Below are positions 55,242-63,534 of a stretch of DNA of 64,000 nt, one piece after another; positions within the stretch are counted from its first letter, which is position 1, and every line of letters starts with the position of its first letter. The notes beneath the pieces are model-generated. The model did no database searches, was not told the DNA's origin, and worked only from the letters and a program-made list of their open reading frames with translations. Position numbers and translations under genes: made by a program. Source of the DNA: Saccharothrix deserti (GTDB taxonomy: Bacteria; Actinomycetota; Actinomycetes; Mycobacteriales; Pseudonocardiaceae); contig NZ_ML775959.1 of assembly GCF_009769385.1 (NCBI RefSeq), positions 310,001 through 374,000 of the forward strand, given 5' to 3'.

Positions 55242-55655
55242 CTACGCGGGTGCGTCGAGGAGTTCGGCGAGCAGGGTGCGGACGCGGCGGTCGATGTCGT
55301 CGCGGATGGGGCGGACGGCGTCGACGCCCTGGCCGGCCGGGTCTTCGAGTTCCCAGTCGAGGTAGCGCTTGCCGGGGAAGACGGGGCAGGTGTCGCCGCA
55401 GCCCATGGTGATGACGACGTCGGAGGCCTCGACGTCCTCGGTGGTCAGCTTGGACGGGACTTCGGCGGTGATGTCCAGGCCCAGTTCGGCCAGGGCCTCG
55501 GCGGCGGCCGGGTTGACCTTGTCGGCGGGCGCGGAGCCGGCCGAGCGGACGGTGACGCGGCCCATCGCGTAGTGCTGGAGGAGGGCGGCGGCCATCTGGG
55601 AACGGCCGGCGTTGTGCACGCAGACGAACAGGACTTCGGGCTTCTTGCTGTTCAA
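55242..55655 (-). CDS. arsC: Arsenate reductase, low-molecular-weight phosphatase type
   Basis: The 137-residue ArsC reduces arsenate to arsenite. The P-loop is VCVHNAGRSQM (CX5R) near residue 12; further Cys residues in MGCGDTCPVFPGKRYLDW match the redox or thiol-exchange region. It starts at a TTG that overlaps the aquaporin stop (TTGA), as no ATG/GTG is available. It is the third gene of the leftward ars operon. Confidence 0.92.
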   Translation of the reverse strand: MNSKKPEVLFVCVHNAGRSQMAAALLQHYAMGRVTVRSAGSAPADKVNPAAAEALAELGLDITAEVPSKLTTEDVEASDVVITMGCGDTCPVFPGKRYLDWELEDPAGQGVDAVRPIRDDIDRRVRTLLAELLDAPA

Positions 55656-56365
55656 CGCGATCGTCCTTCGGTTACGGGTACCGCGGTCGCCTCGACAACG
55701 GTCTGGTTCGGGTAGAGCACGCGCAGTAGCGGGATCGCCACCGCGACGCCGACGAGCTGCGCCAGCACGAAGACCGGCACGGACAAGGGTGCGATGCCGG
55801 CGAAGGTGTCGCTGAACACGCGGCCGATGGTGATGGCCGGGTTGGCGAAGCTGGTGGAGCTGGTGAAGAAGTACGCGGCGCCGATGTAGGCGCCGACGGC
55901 GGCCGGGGCGAGGGCGGCGCGGCCCGACCGGACCAGCGAGAAGATCACCAGCAGCAGGCCCGCGGTGGCCACGACCTCGGAGACGCCGTGGGCGACGGTG
56001 GCGCGTCCGGTGGTGCTGATGCTGATCGGAGCCGCTTCGAACATGGTGTTGGCGAGGACTGCGCCGGTGACGCAGCCGAGCACCTGGACCAGTGCGTACG
56101 CGGGCACGTCACGCCACGACAGGCCGCCGAACGCGGCGTCGGTGATCGACACGGCGGGGTTGAAGTGGGCGCCGCTGACGGGGCCGAAGATCAGGATGAT
56201 GGCGAAGAGGCCGACGGCGGTGGCGGCGGCGTTCTCCAGCAGTTGCAGGCCGACGTCGCCGGGGGAGAGGCGTTGGGCGGCGATGCCGGAGCCGATCACC
56301 AGGGCGGCGAGCATCAGGCTGCCGAGGTATTCGGCCAGCAGCCGGTGGGACAGCGGGCGGGTCAT
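55652..56365 (-). CDS. Aquaporin/MIP channel (AqpS-like arsenite channel)
   Basis: The 237-residue channel has two NPA boxes (HFNPAVS and FANPAIT) and six membrane spans. MIP channels in ars operons let arsenite formed by ArsC leave the cell (AqpS). Its ATG abuts the upstream stop codon directly. The last residues overlap the ArsC start. Confidence 0.92.
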   Translation of the reverse strand: MTRPLSHRLLAEYLGSLMLAALVIGSGIAAQRLSPGDVGLQLLENAAATAVGLFAIILIFGPVSGAHFNPAVSITDAAFGGLSWRDVPAYALVQVLGCVTGAVLANTMFEAAPISISTTGRATVAHGVSEVVATAGLLLVIFSLVRSGRAALAPAAVGAYIGAAYFFTSSTSFANPAITIGRVFSDTFAGIAPLSVPVFVLAQLVGVAVAIPLLRVLYPNQTVVEATAVPVTEGRSR

Positions 56366-57055
56366 TCAGGATCCCTCGGAGGCGGGGCGGACGGCGGGGA
56401 CGAGACGTTCGACGCGGTCGGCGAGGTCGCGGTAGGCGGCGTCGAAGGCGTCCCGGGTCCCGACGGCGGCGGGGTCGGGCACGGACCAGTGCAGCCGGTC
56501 GGTGTGATCGGTGAGCTCTTCGTGGGCGTTGTCGCACACCGCGACGACGAGGTCGTCGGGGCGCAGCACGTCGTCCAGGTGGTGGGTGCGGGCACGGGTC
56601 AGCGACAGCCCGTGCGTCCGGGCGGTGGCGACGGCCAGCGGGTGCACGCGCTCGGCGGGCCGGGTGCCGGCGCTCGCCGTCGGCACGTTGCTCCGCTGCT
56701 CCCACAGGGCGGCGGCCAACTGCGAGCGGGCCGAGTTGTGGCTGCACACGAACACCACGCGCGGCGCCTCACGCAATCCGCTGGGCACCAGTTCGGTGAG
56801 CGCGGCGGTGCGCAACCGCAGGTAGGTGCGCCGGTGGTCGCCCTCGGAGCGGGACCGCTCCACGATGCCCGCCTGTTCGAGCAGCTTCACGTGGTGGGCG
56901 AGCAGGTTGCTGGGCAGCCCGAGCGCGCGACCGACCTCGCCGGGTGAGGCGTCGCCGAGCACGAGCAGGTCCACCACGGCGAGCCGGGCGGGCTCGCCGA
57001 GGGCCGCGTGCACGCGGGCACGGGCCACCGTGTCGGAAGGCCAGTCAGTAGTCAT
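56366..57055 (-). CDS. ArsR repressor fused to an ArsC-like phosphatase domain
   Basis: The 229-residue protein has an N-terminal ArsR winged helix (ARVHAALGEPARLAVVDLLV, LAHHVKLLEQAGIVER) to about residue 90. A low-molecular-weight phosphatase/arsenate reductase domain follows, with P-loop VCSHNSARSQL. ArsR-ArsC fusions are known in actinomycetes. The ATG at 57055 is chosen because the operator lies just upstream. It probably represses both divergent ars units through the two sites at 57059-57139. Confidence 0.88.
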   Translation of the reverse strand: MTTDWPSDTVARARVHAALGEPARLAVVDLLVLGDASPGEVGRALGLPSNLLAHHVKLLEQAGIVERSRSEGDHRRTYLRLRTAALTELVPSGLREAPRVVFVCSHNSARSQLAAALWEQRSNVPTASAGTRPAERVHPLAVATARTHGLSLTRARTHHLDDVLRPDDLVVAVCDNAHEELTDHTDRLHWSVPDPAAVGTRDAFDAAYRDLADRVERLVPAVRPASEGS

Positions 57056-57058
57056 TGA

Positions 57059-57139
57059 CTCAATCATGCTTGAGCGGGTCGGCTCCGTCAACTTGCCTGC
57101 GCGGGTTGACTTCCGCAGTAAAGCTCAACCACTATTGAG
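57059..57139. promoter_or_regulatory. Two ArsR operators between divergent ars units
   Basis: CTCAA-N6-TTGAG occurs at 57059-57074 and again at 57124-57139. In addition TTGACTCAAT at the left and ATTGAGTCAA at the right form an outer 10-bp inverted repeat. Each site lies beside one of the two divergent starts. Confidence 0.85.
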
Positions 57140-57175
57140 TCAATAAACCCTGACTGATCGACTCGGAGGCCGAGT

Positions 57176-57835
57176 ATGGCTGAGACACGCGAGTACCGCC
57201 GCCACGACCTGAGCGTGGACCAGCAGTTGGCCCTGCGCACCGCCGCCGTCCGGCTGCGCGAGGCGTTCGACGGGGTGTTCGGCGCGGAGACGATCGAGCG
57301 GTTCCTGTACTCCAGCTACGACCAGTTCGCGGCGCACAGCACCATCCCGAACTACCTGCCGCTGCTGGCCGAGCGGTTCGCCCGGCAGCGCCTGAACGCC
57401 CTGGCTCGCGTCGAGGGCCACCACCAGGACGGCAAGCCGACCGTGCTGTTCCTGTGCGTGCACAACGCCGGCCGCAGCCAGATGGCCCTCGGTTTCTTCC
57501 AGCACCTGGCCGGCGACGCGGCCGTGGCGTGGTCCGGCGGCTCCGAGCCGGGCTACGAGATCAACCCGTCCGCGGTGGAGGCGATGGCCGAGCGTGGCAT
57601 CGACATCTCCGGCGAGTTCCCCAAGCCGTGGACGGAGGAGATCGTCCGCGCCGCCGACGTCGTGATCACCATGGGCTGCGGCGACGCGTGCCCCGTCTAC
57701 CCCGGCAAGCGCTACCGGGACTGGACCCTGGACGACCCGGCGGGCAAGAGCGTGGCCGACGTCAGGCCGGTGCGCGACGAGATCGAACGACGCGTCCGCG
57801 CCCTGCTCGCCGAGCTGGACGTCCCCGTTGCCTGA
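57176..57835 (+). CDS. Arsenate reductase with N-terminal three-helix extension
   Basis: The 219-residue protein has an 80-residue helical N-terminus (LALRTAAVRLREAFDGVFGA, FLYSSYDQFAAHSTIPNYL) ahead of a phosphatase-type ArsC domain with FLCVHNAGRSQMAL and MGCGDACPVYPGKRYRDW. This is the actinobacterial ArsC form, like the helical-extension type of Corynebacterium. It diverges from the ArsR fusion and is controlled by the right operator. Confidence 0.92.
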   Translation: MAETREYRRHDLSVDQQLALRTAAVRLREAFDGVFGAETIERFLYSSYDQFAAHSTIPNYLPLLAERFARQRLNALARVEGHHQDGKPTVLFLCVHNAGRSQMALGFFQHLAGDAAVAWSGGSEPGYEINPSAVEAMAERGIDISGEFPKPWTEEIVRAADVVITMGCGDACPVYPGKRYRDWTLDDPAGKSVADVRPVRDEIERRVRALLAELDVPVA

Positions 57836-58006
57836 AAGCAGAGCTGAGTCATCGCCGACATCCAGTGCCGAGGTCCACTCGATCGGGTGAAGTCGCCGAG
57901 AGTGCTGGTCAGCCGGTCGTCTGCCGGGACCTACAACCAGCGGAAGACGGCGTGGCGTGGCTACGGTGCCGTGGTCATGGGTCTTCGGTCCGGGAGGAGT
58001 TCCGGG

Positions 58007-58489
58007 GTGGATGTCGAGCGGACCACGTTGCCGGGCATCGGGTTGCGGCACACGTTCACCAGCGAGCGGGGGCGCCGGATAGCGGTGATCTCGCACCGGT
58101 CCGGCCACCGTGACGTGGTGATCTACGACCGGGCCGATCCGGATACCGCCACCGAGACGGTGTCGCTGAGCCGCGACGAGGCCGACGGGATGGCCGAGCT
58201 GCTGGCGACCAGCCGGGTGGAGGAGCGGCTGGCCGAGTTGAGCCGCCAGGCGGAGGGGCTGACCTCGGAGCAGATCGCGATCACCACCGGGTCGCCGTAC
58301 GACGGGCGGACGCTGGGCGACACCGGTGCGCGTAGCCGCACCGGAGCCTCGATCGTCGCGGTGGTCCGCAACGGGGAGGTGATCGCCAGCCCGCGCCCGG
58401 ACTTCCGGTTCCGCGGCGGTGACGTCGTTGTGGTGGTGGGCACCGCCGACGGCACGGCGGCGGTCGCCGAGATCCTCACCGACGGCTGA
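58007..58489 (+). CDS. TrkA-C regulatory subunit of a cation/proton antiporter (KhtT-like)
   Basis: The 160-residue protein has an N-terminal TLPGIGLRHTF segment, then SHRSGHRDVVIYDRADPD, and a C-terminal RCK_C/TrkA-C domain (ASIVAVVRNGEVIASPRPDF). I chose the GTG at 58007, with GGGAGGAG eight bases upstream; an upstream ATG would add 40 poorly conserved residues. It precedes the antiporter by five bases and should gate it by ligand binding. Confidence 0.88.
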   Translation: MDVERTTLPGIGLRHTFTSERGRRIAVISHRSGHRDVVIYDRADPDTATETVSLSRDEADGMAELLATSRVEERLAELSRQAEGLTSEQIAITTGSPYDGRTLGDTGARSRTGASIVAVVRNGEVIASPRPDFRFRGGDVVVVVGTADGTAAVAEILTDG

Positions 58490-58494
58490 TCGCC

Positions 58495-59664
58495 GTGCAC
58501 AGCAGTGCGTTGCTGCTGTTCGAGCTCGGCGCGATCGTCCTCGGGCTGGGTCTGCTCGGCGCGGTGTCCGTGCGGTTCGGGTTCTCCCCGATCCCGCTGT
58601 ACCTGCTGGCCGGGTTGGCGTTCGGGCAGGGCGGGCTGGTGCCGCTGGCCACCAGCGACGCCTTCATCTCCGCGGGCGCGGAGATCGGGGTGATCCTGCT
58701 GTTGTTCACCCTCGGCCTGGAGTACACCACCACCGAACTGGTCACCACGCTGCGCCGGTCCGCCCCGGTCGGCCTGGTCGACCTCGTGCTCAACGCCGCA
58801 CCGGGCGTGGCCGCCGGGTTCCTGCTGGGCTGGGGGCCGATCGCCGCCGTCGTGCTCGGCGGCGTCACCTACGTCACCTCGTCGGGCATCACCGCCAAGC
58901 TCCTCGGTGATCTGGACTGGATCGGGCACCGCGAAACCCCGGTCGTGCTGTCGCTGCTGGTCCTGGAAGACCTCGCGATGATCGCCTACCTGCCGATTCT
59001 CGCGGCACTGCTGGTCGGCACCGGCCCACTCGACGCCGCCGCGACCCTCGGTGTGGCCGCGGTGGCCGTGACCGTGGTGCTGGTCGTCTCGCTGCGGTTC
59101 GGGCGGCGGGTGGAGTCGTTCCTGCACAGCCCCAGCGAGGAGGTGTTGTTGCTCAAGGTGTTCGGCACGACCCTGCTCGTCGCCGGCGCCGCCCAGTCCC
59201 TCCAGGTCTCGGCGGCCGTCGGCGCGTTCTTGGTGGGGGTCGTCCTGTCCGGACCCGTCGCGCACACCGCCCACACGCTGATCACCCCGCTGCGGGACCT
59301 GTTCGCCGCGGTGTTCTTCGTCTTCTTCGGGTTCAGCACCAACCCGGCCGACCTCCCGCCGGTCGCCGCGATCGCCGCTCTGCTCGCTGCCGCCGGCATC
59401 CTCACCAAGCTCGCCACCGGGTGGATCGCCGCCTCGCGCGCCGGCATCGGCCCGATCGGCCGTGCCCGCGCCGGCGCCGCGCTGATCCCGCGCGGCGAGT
59501 TCAACATCGTCATCGCCGGCTTGGCGGTCGCCGCCAACGTCCACCCCGACCTCGGGGCCCTCGCCGCCGCGTACGTCCTCATCCTCGCGATCACCGGACC
59601 GCTGGCGGCCCGCGCCGCCGAACCCCTCGCCCGCCTGGTGCGCCAACGTCACGACGGCGCGTAG
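58495..59664 (+). CDS. CPA2 cation/proton antiporter (KhtU/Kef-like)
   Basis: The 389-residue membrane protein has about 12 helices and the CPA2 features GVILLLFTLGLEYTT, VTYVTSSGITAKLLGDL and RAGAALIPRGEFNIVIAG. It probably exports K+ in exchange for H+ under control of the TrkA-C subunit. It starts at a GTG. It has no fused RCK domain of its own, in agreement with the separate subunit. Confidence 0.9.
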   Translation: MHSSALLLFELGAIVLGLGLLGAVSVRFGFSPIPLYLLAGLAFGQGGLVPLATSDAFISAGAEIGVILLLFTLGLEYTTTELVTTLRRSAPVGLVDLVLNAAPGVAAGFLLGWGPIAAVVLGGVTYVTSSGITAKLLGDLDWIGHRETPVVLSLLVLEDLAMIAYLPILAALLVGTGPLDAAATLGVAAVAVTVVLVVSLRFGRRVESFLHSPSEEVLLLKVFGTTLLVAGAAQSLQVSAAVGAFLVGVVLSGPVAHTAHTLITPLRDLFAAVFFVFFGFSTNPADLPPVAAIAALLAAAGILTKLATGWIAASRAGIGPIGRARAGAALIPRGEFNIVIAGLAVAANVHPDLGALAAAYVLILAITGPLAARAAEPLARLVRQRHDGA

Positions 59665-59937
59665 GCGACGCCCCCGAGGCGGAGCCGGAGCGCTTGGTCG
59701 CGCACATGCACAGACTGCGGATTTGACCCGCCGACGCGAAGCAGGGTCTGTGTCAGCTCCGGGCGGGCAGGGCGGGAGCTGCCATCGCCAGGTGGGGTTG
59801 GCGTCGCCTGTTGCCGATCGCGGAGGGCGATTCGGACCAGGACGGTGCCCCGCCTTCGTCGGTTCACCGCCCTGCGTGACGGGTACGCCTCCGGTGGAGC
59901 ACGACACCGCCGTTGCGAACTCGGAGGTTTGGCGACC

Positions 59938-60180
59938 ATGCCTGGTGACGACGAAGCCCAGACCGAGCACGTACGGATGCCCATGCCGCCCGGTGGCGAC
60001 GCCGACCGCCACCCCGGCAGCCCCGACATCGGCGAGCCCGACCCCGATCCCGAGACCTCTGAAAAGGACGAGAGCAGCGGACACCCCCACTCCGGTCGCC
60101 GGCACGACGCGGCCGGAGACGCCGAACTGCCCGGCGAGTCCGGAGGACGGCACGTGGTCCGCCCACCCGGGGAACGCTGA
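59938..60180 (+). CDS. Small acidic hypothetical protein
   Basis: An 80-residue frame reads MPGDDEAQTEHVRMPMPPGG and onward, rich in Asp, Glu, Pro and His, and predicted disordered. I know no family. The gap 59665-59937 before it shows no other gene. Without homologues the coding status is uncertain. Confidence 0.4.
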   Translation: MPGDDEAQTEHVRMPMPPGGDADRHPGSPDIGEPDPDPETSEKDESSGHPHSGRRHDAAGDAELPGESGGRHVVRPPGER

Positions 60181-60223
60181 ACCTGGACCGCACGTCCGGA
60201 CGATCCGCCGGCACCAAAGCGCA

Positions 60224-60310
60224 GCACCGGTCGGCGAACGCCAACGCGGTAGCCCGCCCGATACCGCTGGACGCCCCGGTGACGACGACTACGAGGTCCT
60301 TGGTAGGCAT
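60224..60310 (-). pseudogene. N-terminal remnant of a short-chain dehydrogenase
   Basis: From an ATG at 60310 the frame reads a typical SDR start with VVVTGASSGIGRATALAFA, and homology ends after about 29 codons. No catalytic Tyr-Lys region follows in any frame. The rest of 60181-60548 holds nothing I can identify. Confidence 0.7.
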
Positions 60311-60548
60311 GCTGACGGCGCACTCGGTACCACGGCGGCCAACCGCTCCGGCGGACGTCCCATACCGGAGGGGCACGCGGGCAACCGACACTCGCGCGGC
60401 CCGGTCCACCTCAAGCGGAACGGACTCTGCCGACACAGCCGTGATGACCGCCATGCCTCACCAATGTGCGTCGAGCGCCTCGTGGTGGGGGATTCGGTCA
60501 CTGAACGGCACGTAACGGCGCGTGAACGTCCGTCTCCTCCAGCAGGCT

Positions 60549-61331
60549 TCACAGGCCGGCCGCGCGACCGCGTGATCCTGCCGGGGAGCGCGCCAGCCGA
60601 CCGGTGTGCACGAGTTCGTCGGCGAGGTCCCGGAGCTTGATGTTGGCGCGCTGGCTGGCCCGTACGAGCAGGGTGAACGCCTGGTCGCCGGTGAGCTTGT
60701 GGCGTTCCATCAGGATGCCTTTGGCCTGTCCGATGAGGTCGCGGGTCCGCATCGCCTCGGTGAGGTGCTCGCGTTGTTGGGCGGCGGCCAGGGCGACGGC
60801 GGCGTGGCTGGCGAACAGCAGCCCGACGTGTTCGGACTCCTCGTCGAACGCCTCGGTGTCCGGGGAGTAGAGGTTGAGCGCGCCGAGGTCGTCATCGCGT
60901 ACGAACAGTTGGAACGACAGCATGCTGGAGACCCCCAGCCGCCGCGCTCGTTCGGTGAACCGCGGCCATCGCGTCTCGTGGTTCACGTCGGGCATGCTGG
61001 TGGTCTTGTGCTCGTAGAGCGCGTCCAGGCACGGGCCCTGGCCGGTGTCGTACTGGGCTTGGTCGACCTTGGCGGACAACTCACCGCTCATGGACACCGT
61101 CCGCACCTCGCGCTTGGCGAGGACCGTCGTGATCGCCGCGTCGTGGGCGCCGGGAATGGTCTCCACCGCCGACCGCACGATCTCGTCCAGAGTGCCCTGG
61201 GTGCTGTGCTGCTGGTGCAGTGTCTGCGCCACCTCACTCAAGTGGACCGCCAATTCGTCCGGGTCGGGGCGATAGCCGGTCGTGTCGTCGGCCACCGGCC
61301 GCCTTGCATCAGTCACTTGCTCCACGCACAT
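60549..61331 (-). CDS. GAF-ANTAR transcription antitermination regulator
   Basis: The 260-residue protein has a GAF sensor (DTGQGPCLDALYEHKTTSMP, LGALNLYSPDTEAFDEES, about residues 40-175) and a C-terminal ANTAR RNA-binding domain (LIGQAKGILMERHKLTGDQA, about 195-245). Such actinomycete proteins bind nascent RNA and control termination. The start is an ATG at 61331. Targets are not evident nearby. Confidence 0.9.
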   Translation of the reverse strand: MCVEQVTDARRPVADDTTGYRPDPDELAVHLSEVAQTLHQQHSTQGTLDEIVRSAVETIPGAHDAAITTVLAKREVRTVSMSGELSAKVDQAQYDTGQGPCLDALYEHKTTSMPDVNHETRWPRFTERARRLGVSSMLSFQLFVRDDDLGALNLYSPDTEAFDEESEHVGLLFASHAAVALAAAQQREHLTEAMRTRDLIGQAKGILMERHKLTGDQAFTLLVRASQRANIKLRDLADELVHTGRLARSPAGSRGRAAGL

Positions 61332-61698
61332 GTCGGGTTCCGCTACCGGGCGGCGTCAGTTCCGATCGAGCGGGCATGGGAATTCCTCAAGCCTGCGCCG
61401 CCACCCCCACTGTCCACCTTCCCGACCTCGACCGCGAGCGCCCGCAGTGAATGACACGGGTAGCGCCGTGCGCGCCCCTGCGGGGACGTGTGACGACGTT
61501 TCCCAGTGGGCAAGATAGTGAGGTGACAGACAGCGACACACACGCCCAGGTCCCACGGCGTGCGGGTCGTGATGACGGCGTGCAGGTGCCGCAGGATGAG
61601 CTCGGCCCGTGCGGTCGGCGGTGCTTGCCGGTGATCCGGGTTCGGGGGACAGTGACGGGGTGACCTGTTTACTTGTCACTCCCTGGTGGCGTCGACGC
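61332..61698. other. Intergenic stretch without a recognisable gene
   Basis: This gap lies between the divergent GAF-ANTAR and transglutaminase-like genes. I see no convincing coding frame, repeat or strong promoter. A GTG at 61660 could extend the downstream gene and would bring in a TTA codon at 61669. Confidence 0.5.
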
Positions 61699-62421
61699 AT
61701 GCCCGGGGAGGACTCTGGGGCGGTGGACGGCGGTGTCGGTCCGACACCGATTCTCGACTGGGACCACCCACTGGTCCGTTCGCTGGCGGAGCGGGTGACA
61801 CCGTTCCGGGACGGAGATCCCGTCACCACGTTGAGGACGGCCCACGAACTCGTCGCGAGCGCTGTGCGACCGGTGTACGCGGTGGACGACATGCAGCCGA
61901 TTTCGCGCACCCTCAGCCGGGGACGGGGGTCGTGCAGCCAGCGGATGGCGGTTCTCGAAGGTCTCGCGCGCGCTCATGGGATCGCGACGCGCGTGCGGGG
62001 AATCGTTGTCGACGGACGGTTCTGGTATCCGCGGTTCCGCCAGGTGCCGTTCCTCGTGCCGGCGCGGGTTCTCCTGGCGTGGCCGGAGTTCCGGGTGGCA
62101 CGGGAGTGGGTCCCGGTCGGTGAGATCTTCGGGACGCTGTCGGAGATGGAGGCCTCTGGCGGGTCCGGGTTCAGCAACGCGGGCGGCGAGACGCTGTTCG
62201 ACGCCGTCGCGCGAACCGCGGTGGACTGGGACGGCCTGACCTGCTCGCCGGGGGTGCCGTCGCCGTGCGACCTGTCCGCGACCGTGCTCACCGACCTCGG
62301 GCGGTTCCCCTCGCGTGATGAGCTGTTCGCCCGTCACGGCCAGACACTCTGCGGCCCGCTCACCACCCTGGCGGACCCGTTCCTGAGCCGCTGGGCACCA
62401 CCGGCCGTCACAAGTCGCTGA
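61699..62421 (+). CDS. Transglutaminase-like superfamily protein
   Basis: The 240-residue protein has a transglutaminase-like core: RGSCSQRMAVLEGLARAHGI (about residues 76-95), where the cysteine precedes a long helix, followed by RVRGIVVDGRFWYPRF. The usual His of the next strand is not obvious, so enzyme activity is uncertain. I chose the ATG at 61699; a GTG at 61660 is possible. No operon partner. Confidence 0.65.
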   Translation: MPGEDSGAVDGGVGPTPILDWDHPLVRSLAERVTPFRDGDPVTTLRTAHELVASAVRPVYAVDDMQPISRTLSRGRGSCSQRMAVLEGLARAHGIATRVRGIVVDGRFWYPRFRQVPFLVPARVLLAWPEFRVAREWVPVGEIFGTLSEMEASGGSGFSNAGGETLFDAVARTAVDWDGLTCSPGVPSPCDLSATVLTDLGRFPSRDELFARHGQTLCGPLTTLADPFLSRWAPPAVTSR

Positions 62422-62514
62422 GACCCGAACACGCCACCAGTGCTGGTGATGGGCTTCGGACCGGAGTCGCCGGGTGACCGGCAACGATGTGGTCGTGAGG
62501 CTTCGGGTCGTCTT

Positions 62515-63468
62515 TCATCGCTGCTGTTGTGTTGCGTGGCAGCGGTTGCCGATGGTGCGGAGGGCGACGAGCAGTTCGGGTGGGCCGTCGACTTCGAAGT
62601 CGGCGTCGATGACGAGGATGTGTGCGGCGAGCATGTGTGGGGTTTCCGCGCCGACGTGGACCAGGCAGGTGTGGTCGTCGACGGGTTCGACGGCTGTGGC
62701 CGGGGTCAGCCATTGCACCAGTTCGGTGGCCGGTTTGTGCACGAGCACCTGGGCGCGGTAGCGGGTGAGTGCGGCGTCGACGCCTTTGGCGACGTAGGCG
62801 GTGAGGTCCTGCCCAGGGGGCTCGCGGGGTGTGAAGCGCGGCCCGGTGGGGGTCCGCGGCCGCATCCGGTCGACGCGGAAGGTGCGCCAGTCGGCGCGGT
62901 CGGGGTCCCAGCCGACGAGGTACCACTTGCGGCCGAGGTGCACCAGCCGGTGCGGCTCGACCTCCCGGTGCCGGTCGGTGCCGTCGTGGGTGCGGTAGTC
63001 GAAGCGGAGCCGGTGGTGGTCCCGGCAGGCCGCGGCGATCGCGGTCAGTACCTCCGGGGCGACGGTCGGGCCGCCGTGCCTCGGGGTGACGGTGGAGGTG
63101 CGGAGGAGGTCGATCCGGTGGCGCAGCCGGGAGGGCAGGACCTGGTCGAGCTTGGCCAGCGCCCGGGTGGCCGCTTCCTCGATCCCGGCGACCGCGCCAC
63201 CGGTCGCGGTGTTCAGGCCGATCGCGACCGCGGTGGCCTCGTCGTCGTCGAGCAGTAGCGGGGGCAGCTTCGCTCCGGGTGCGAGCCGGTAGCCCCCGGC
63301 CACGCCGGGCAGCGCGTGCACCGGGTAGCCGAGTTCGCGCAGCTTGTCGATGTCGCTGCGCACGGTGCGCGAGCTCACCCCGAGCCGCTCGGCGAGCTCC
63401 TGCCCGGTCCACGAGGGGCGGGCCTGGAGCAGGGACAGCACCTGCAGCAGCCGGGCCGAGACGGTCAT
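62515..63468 (-). CDS. WYL-domain (YafY/DeoR-like) transcriptional regulator
   Basis: The 317-residue protein has an N-terminal HTH (SWTGQELAERLGVSSRTVRS), a central WYL domain (HHRLRFDYRTHDG, VHLGRKWYLVGWDPDRADW) and a WCX-type C-terminus. The ATG at 63468 is chosen because upstream in-frame sequence enters the palindromic operator. It diverges from an epoxide hydrolase gene, now broken, which was probably its target. Confidence 0.9.
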   Translation of the reverse strand: MTVSARLLQVLSLLQARPSWTGQELAERLGVSSRTVRSDIDKLRELGYPVHALPGVAGGYRLAPGAKLPPLLLDDDEATAVAIGLNTATGGAVAGIEEAATRALAKLDQVLPSRLRHRIDLLRTSTVTPRHGGPTVAPEVLTAIAAACRDHHRLRFDYRTHDGTDRHREVEPHRLVHLGRKWYLVGWDPDRADWRTFRVDRMRPRTPTGPRFTPREPPGQDLTAYVAKGVDAALTRYRAQVLVHKPATELVQWLTPATAVEPVDDHTCLVHVGAETPHMLAAHILVIDADFEVDGPPELLVALRTIGNRCHATQQQR

Positions 63469-63491
63469 CACATCGAGGACGTTACCCCTGG

Positions 63492-63516
63492 ATTGCGGAA
63501 GGAATCCTTCCGCAAT
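63492..63516. promoter_or_regulatory. Perfect 25-bp palindrome, WYL regulator operator
   Basis: ATTGCGGAAGGA and its exact reverse complement flank a single central A. It lies 24 bp upstream of the WYL start and 19 bp before the epoxide hydrolase ATG, so it can control both. Confidence 0.8.
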
Positions 63517-63534
63517 AGGGGATGTCATCGGGGC

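Noticed and set aside
59665..59937. Small inverted repeat AGCTCC/GGAGCT as a terminator for the antiporter gene
   Set aside because: The arms are only six bases and lie over 80 bp after the stop, with no supporting T tract.
61609..61698. Longer start for the transglutaminase-like gene
   Set aside because: The extra residues look non-coding and no ribosome-binding site supports the upstream ATG; the GTG at 61660 would also bring in a TTA codon.
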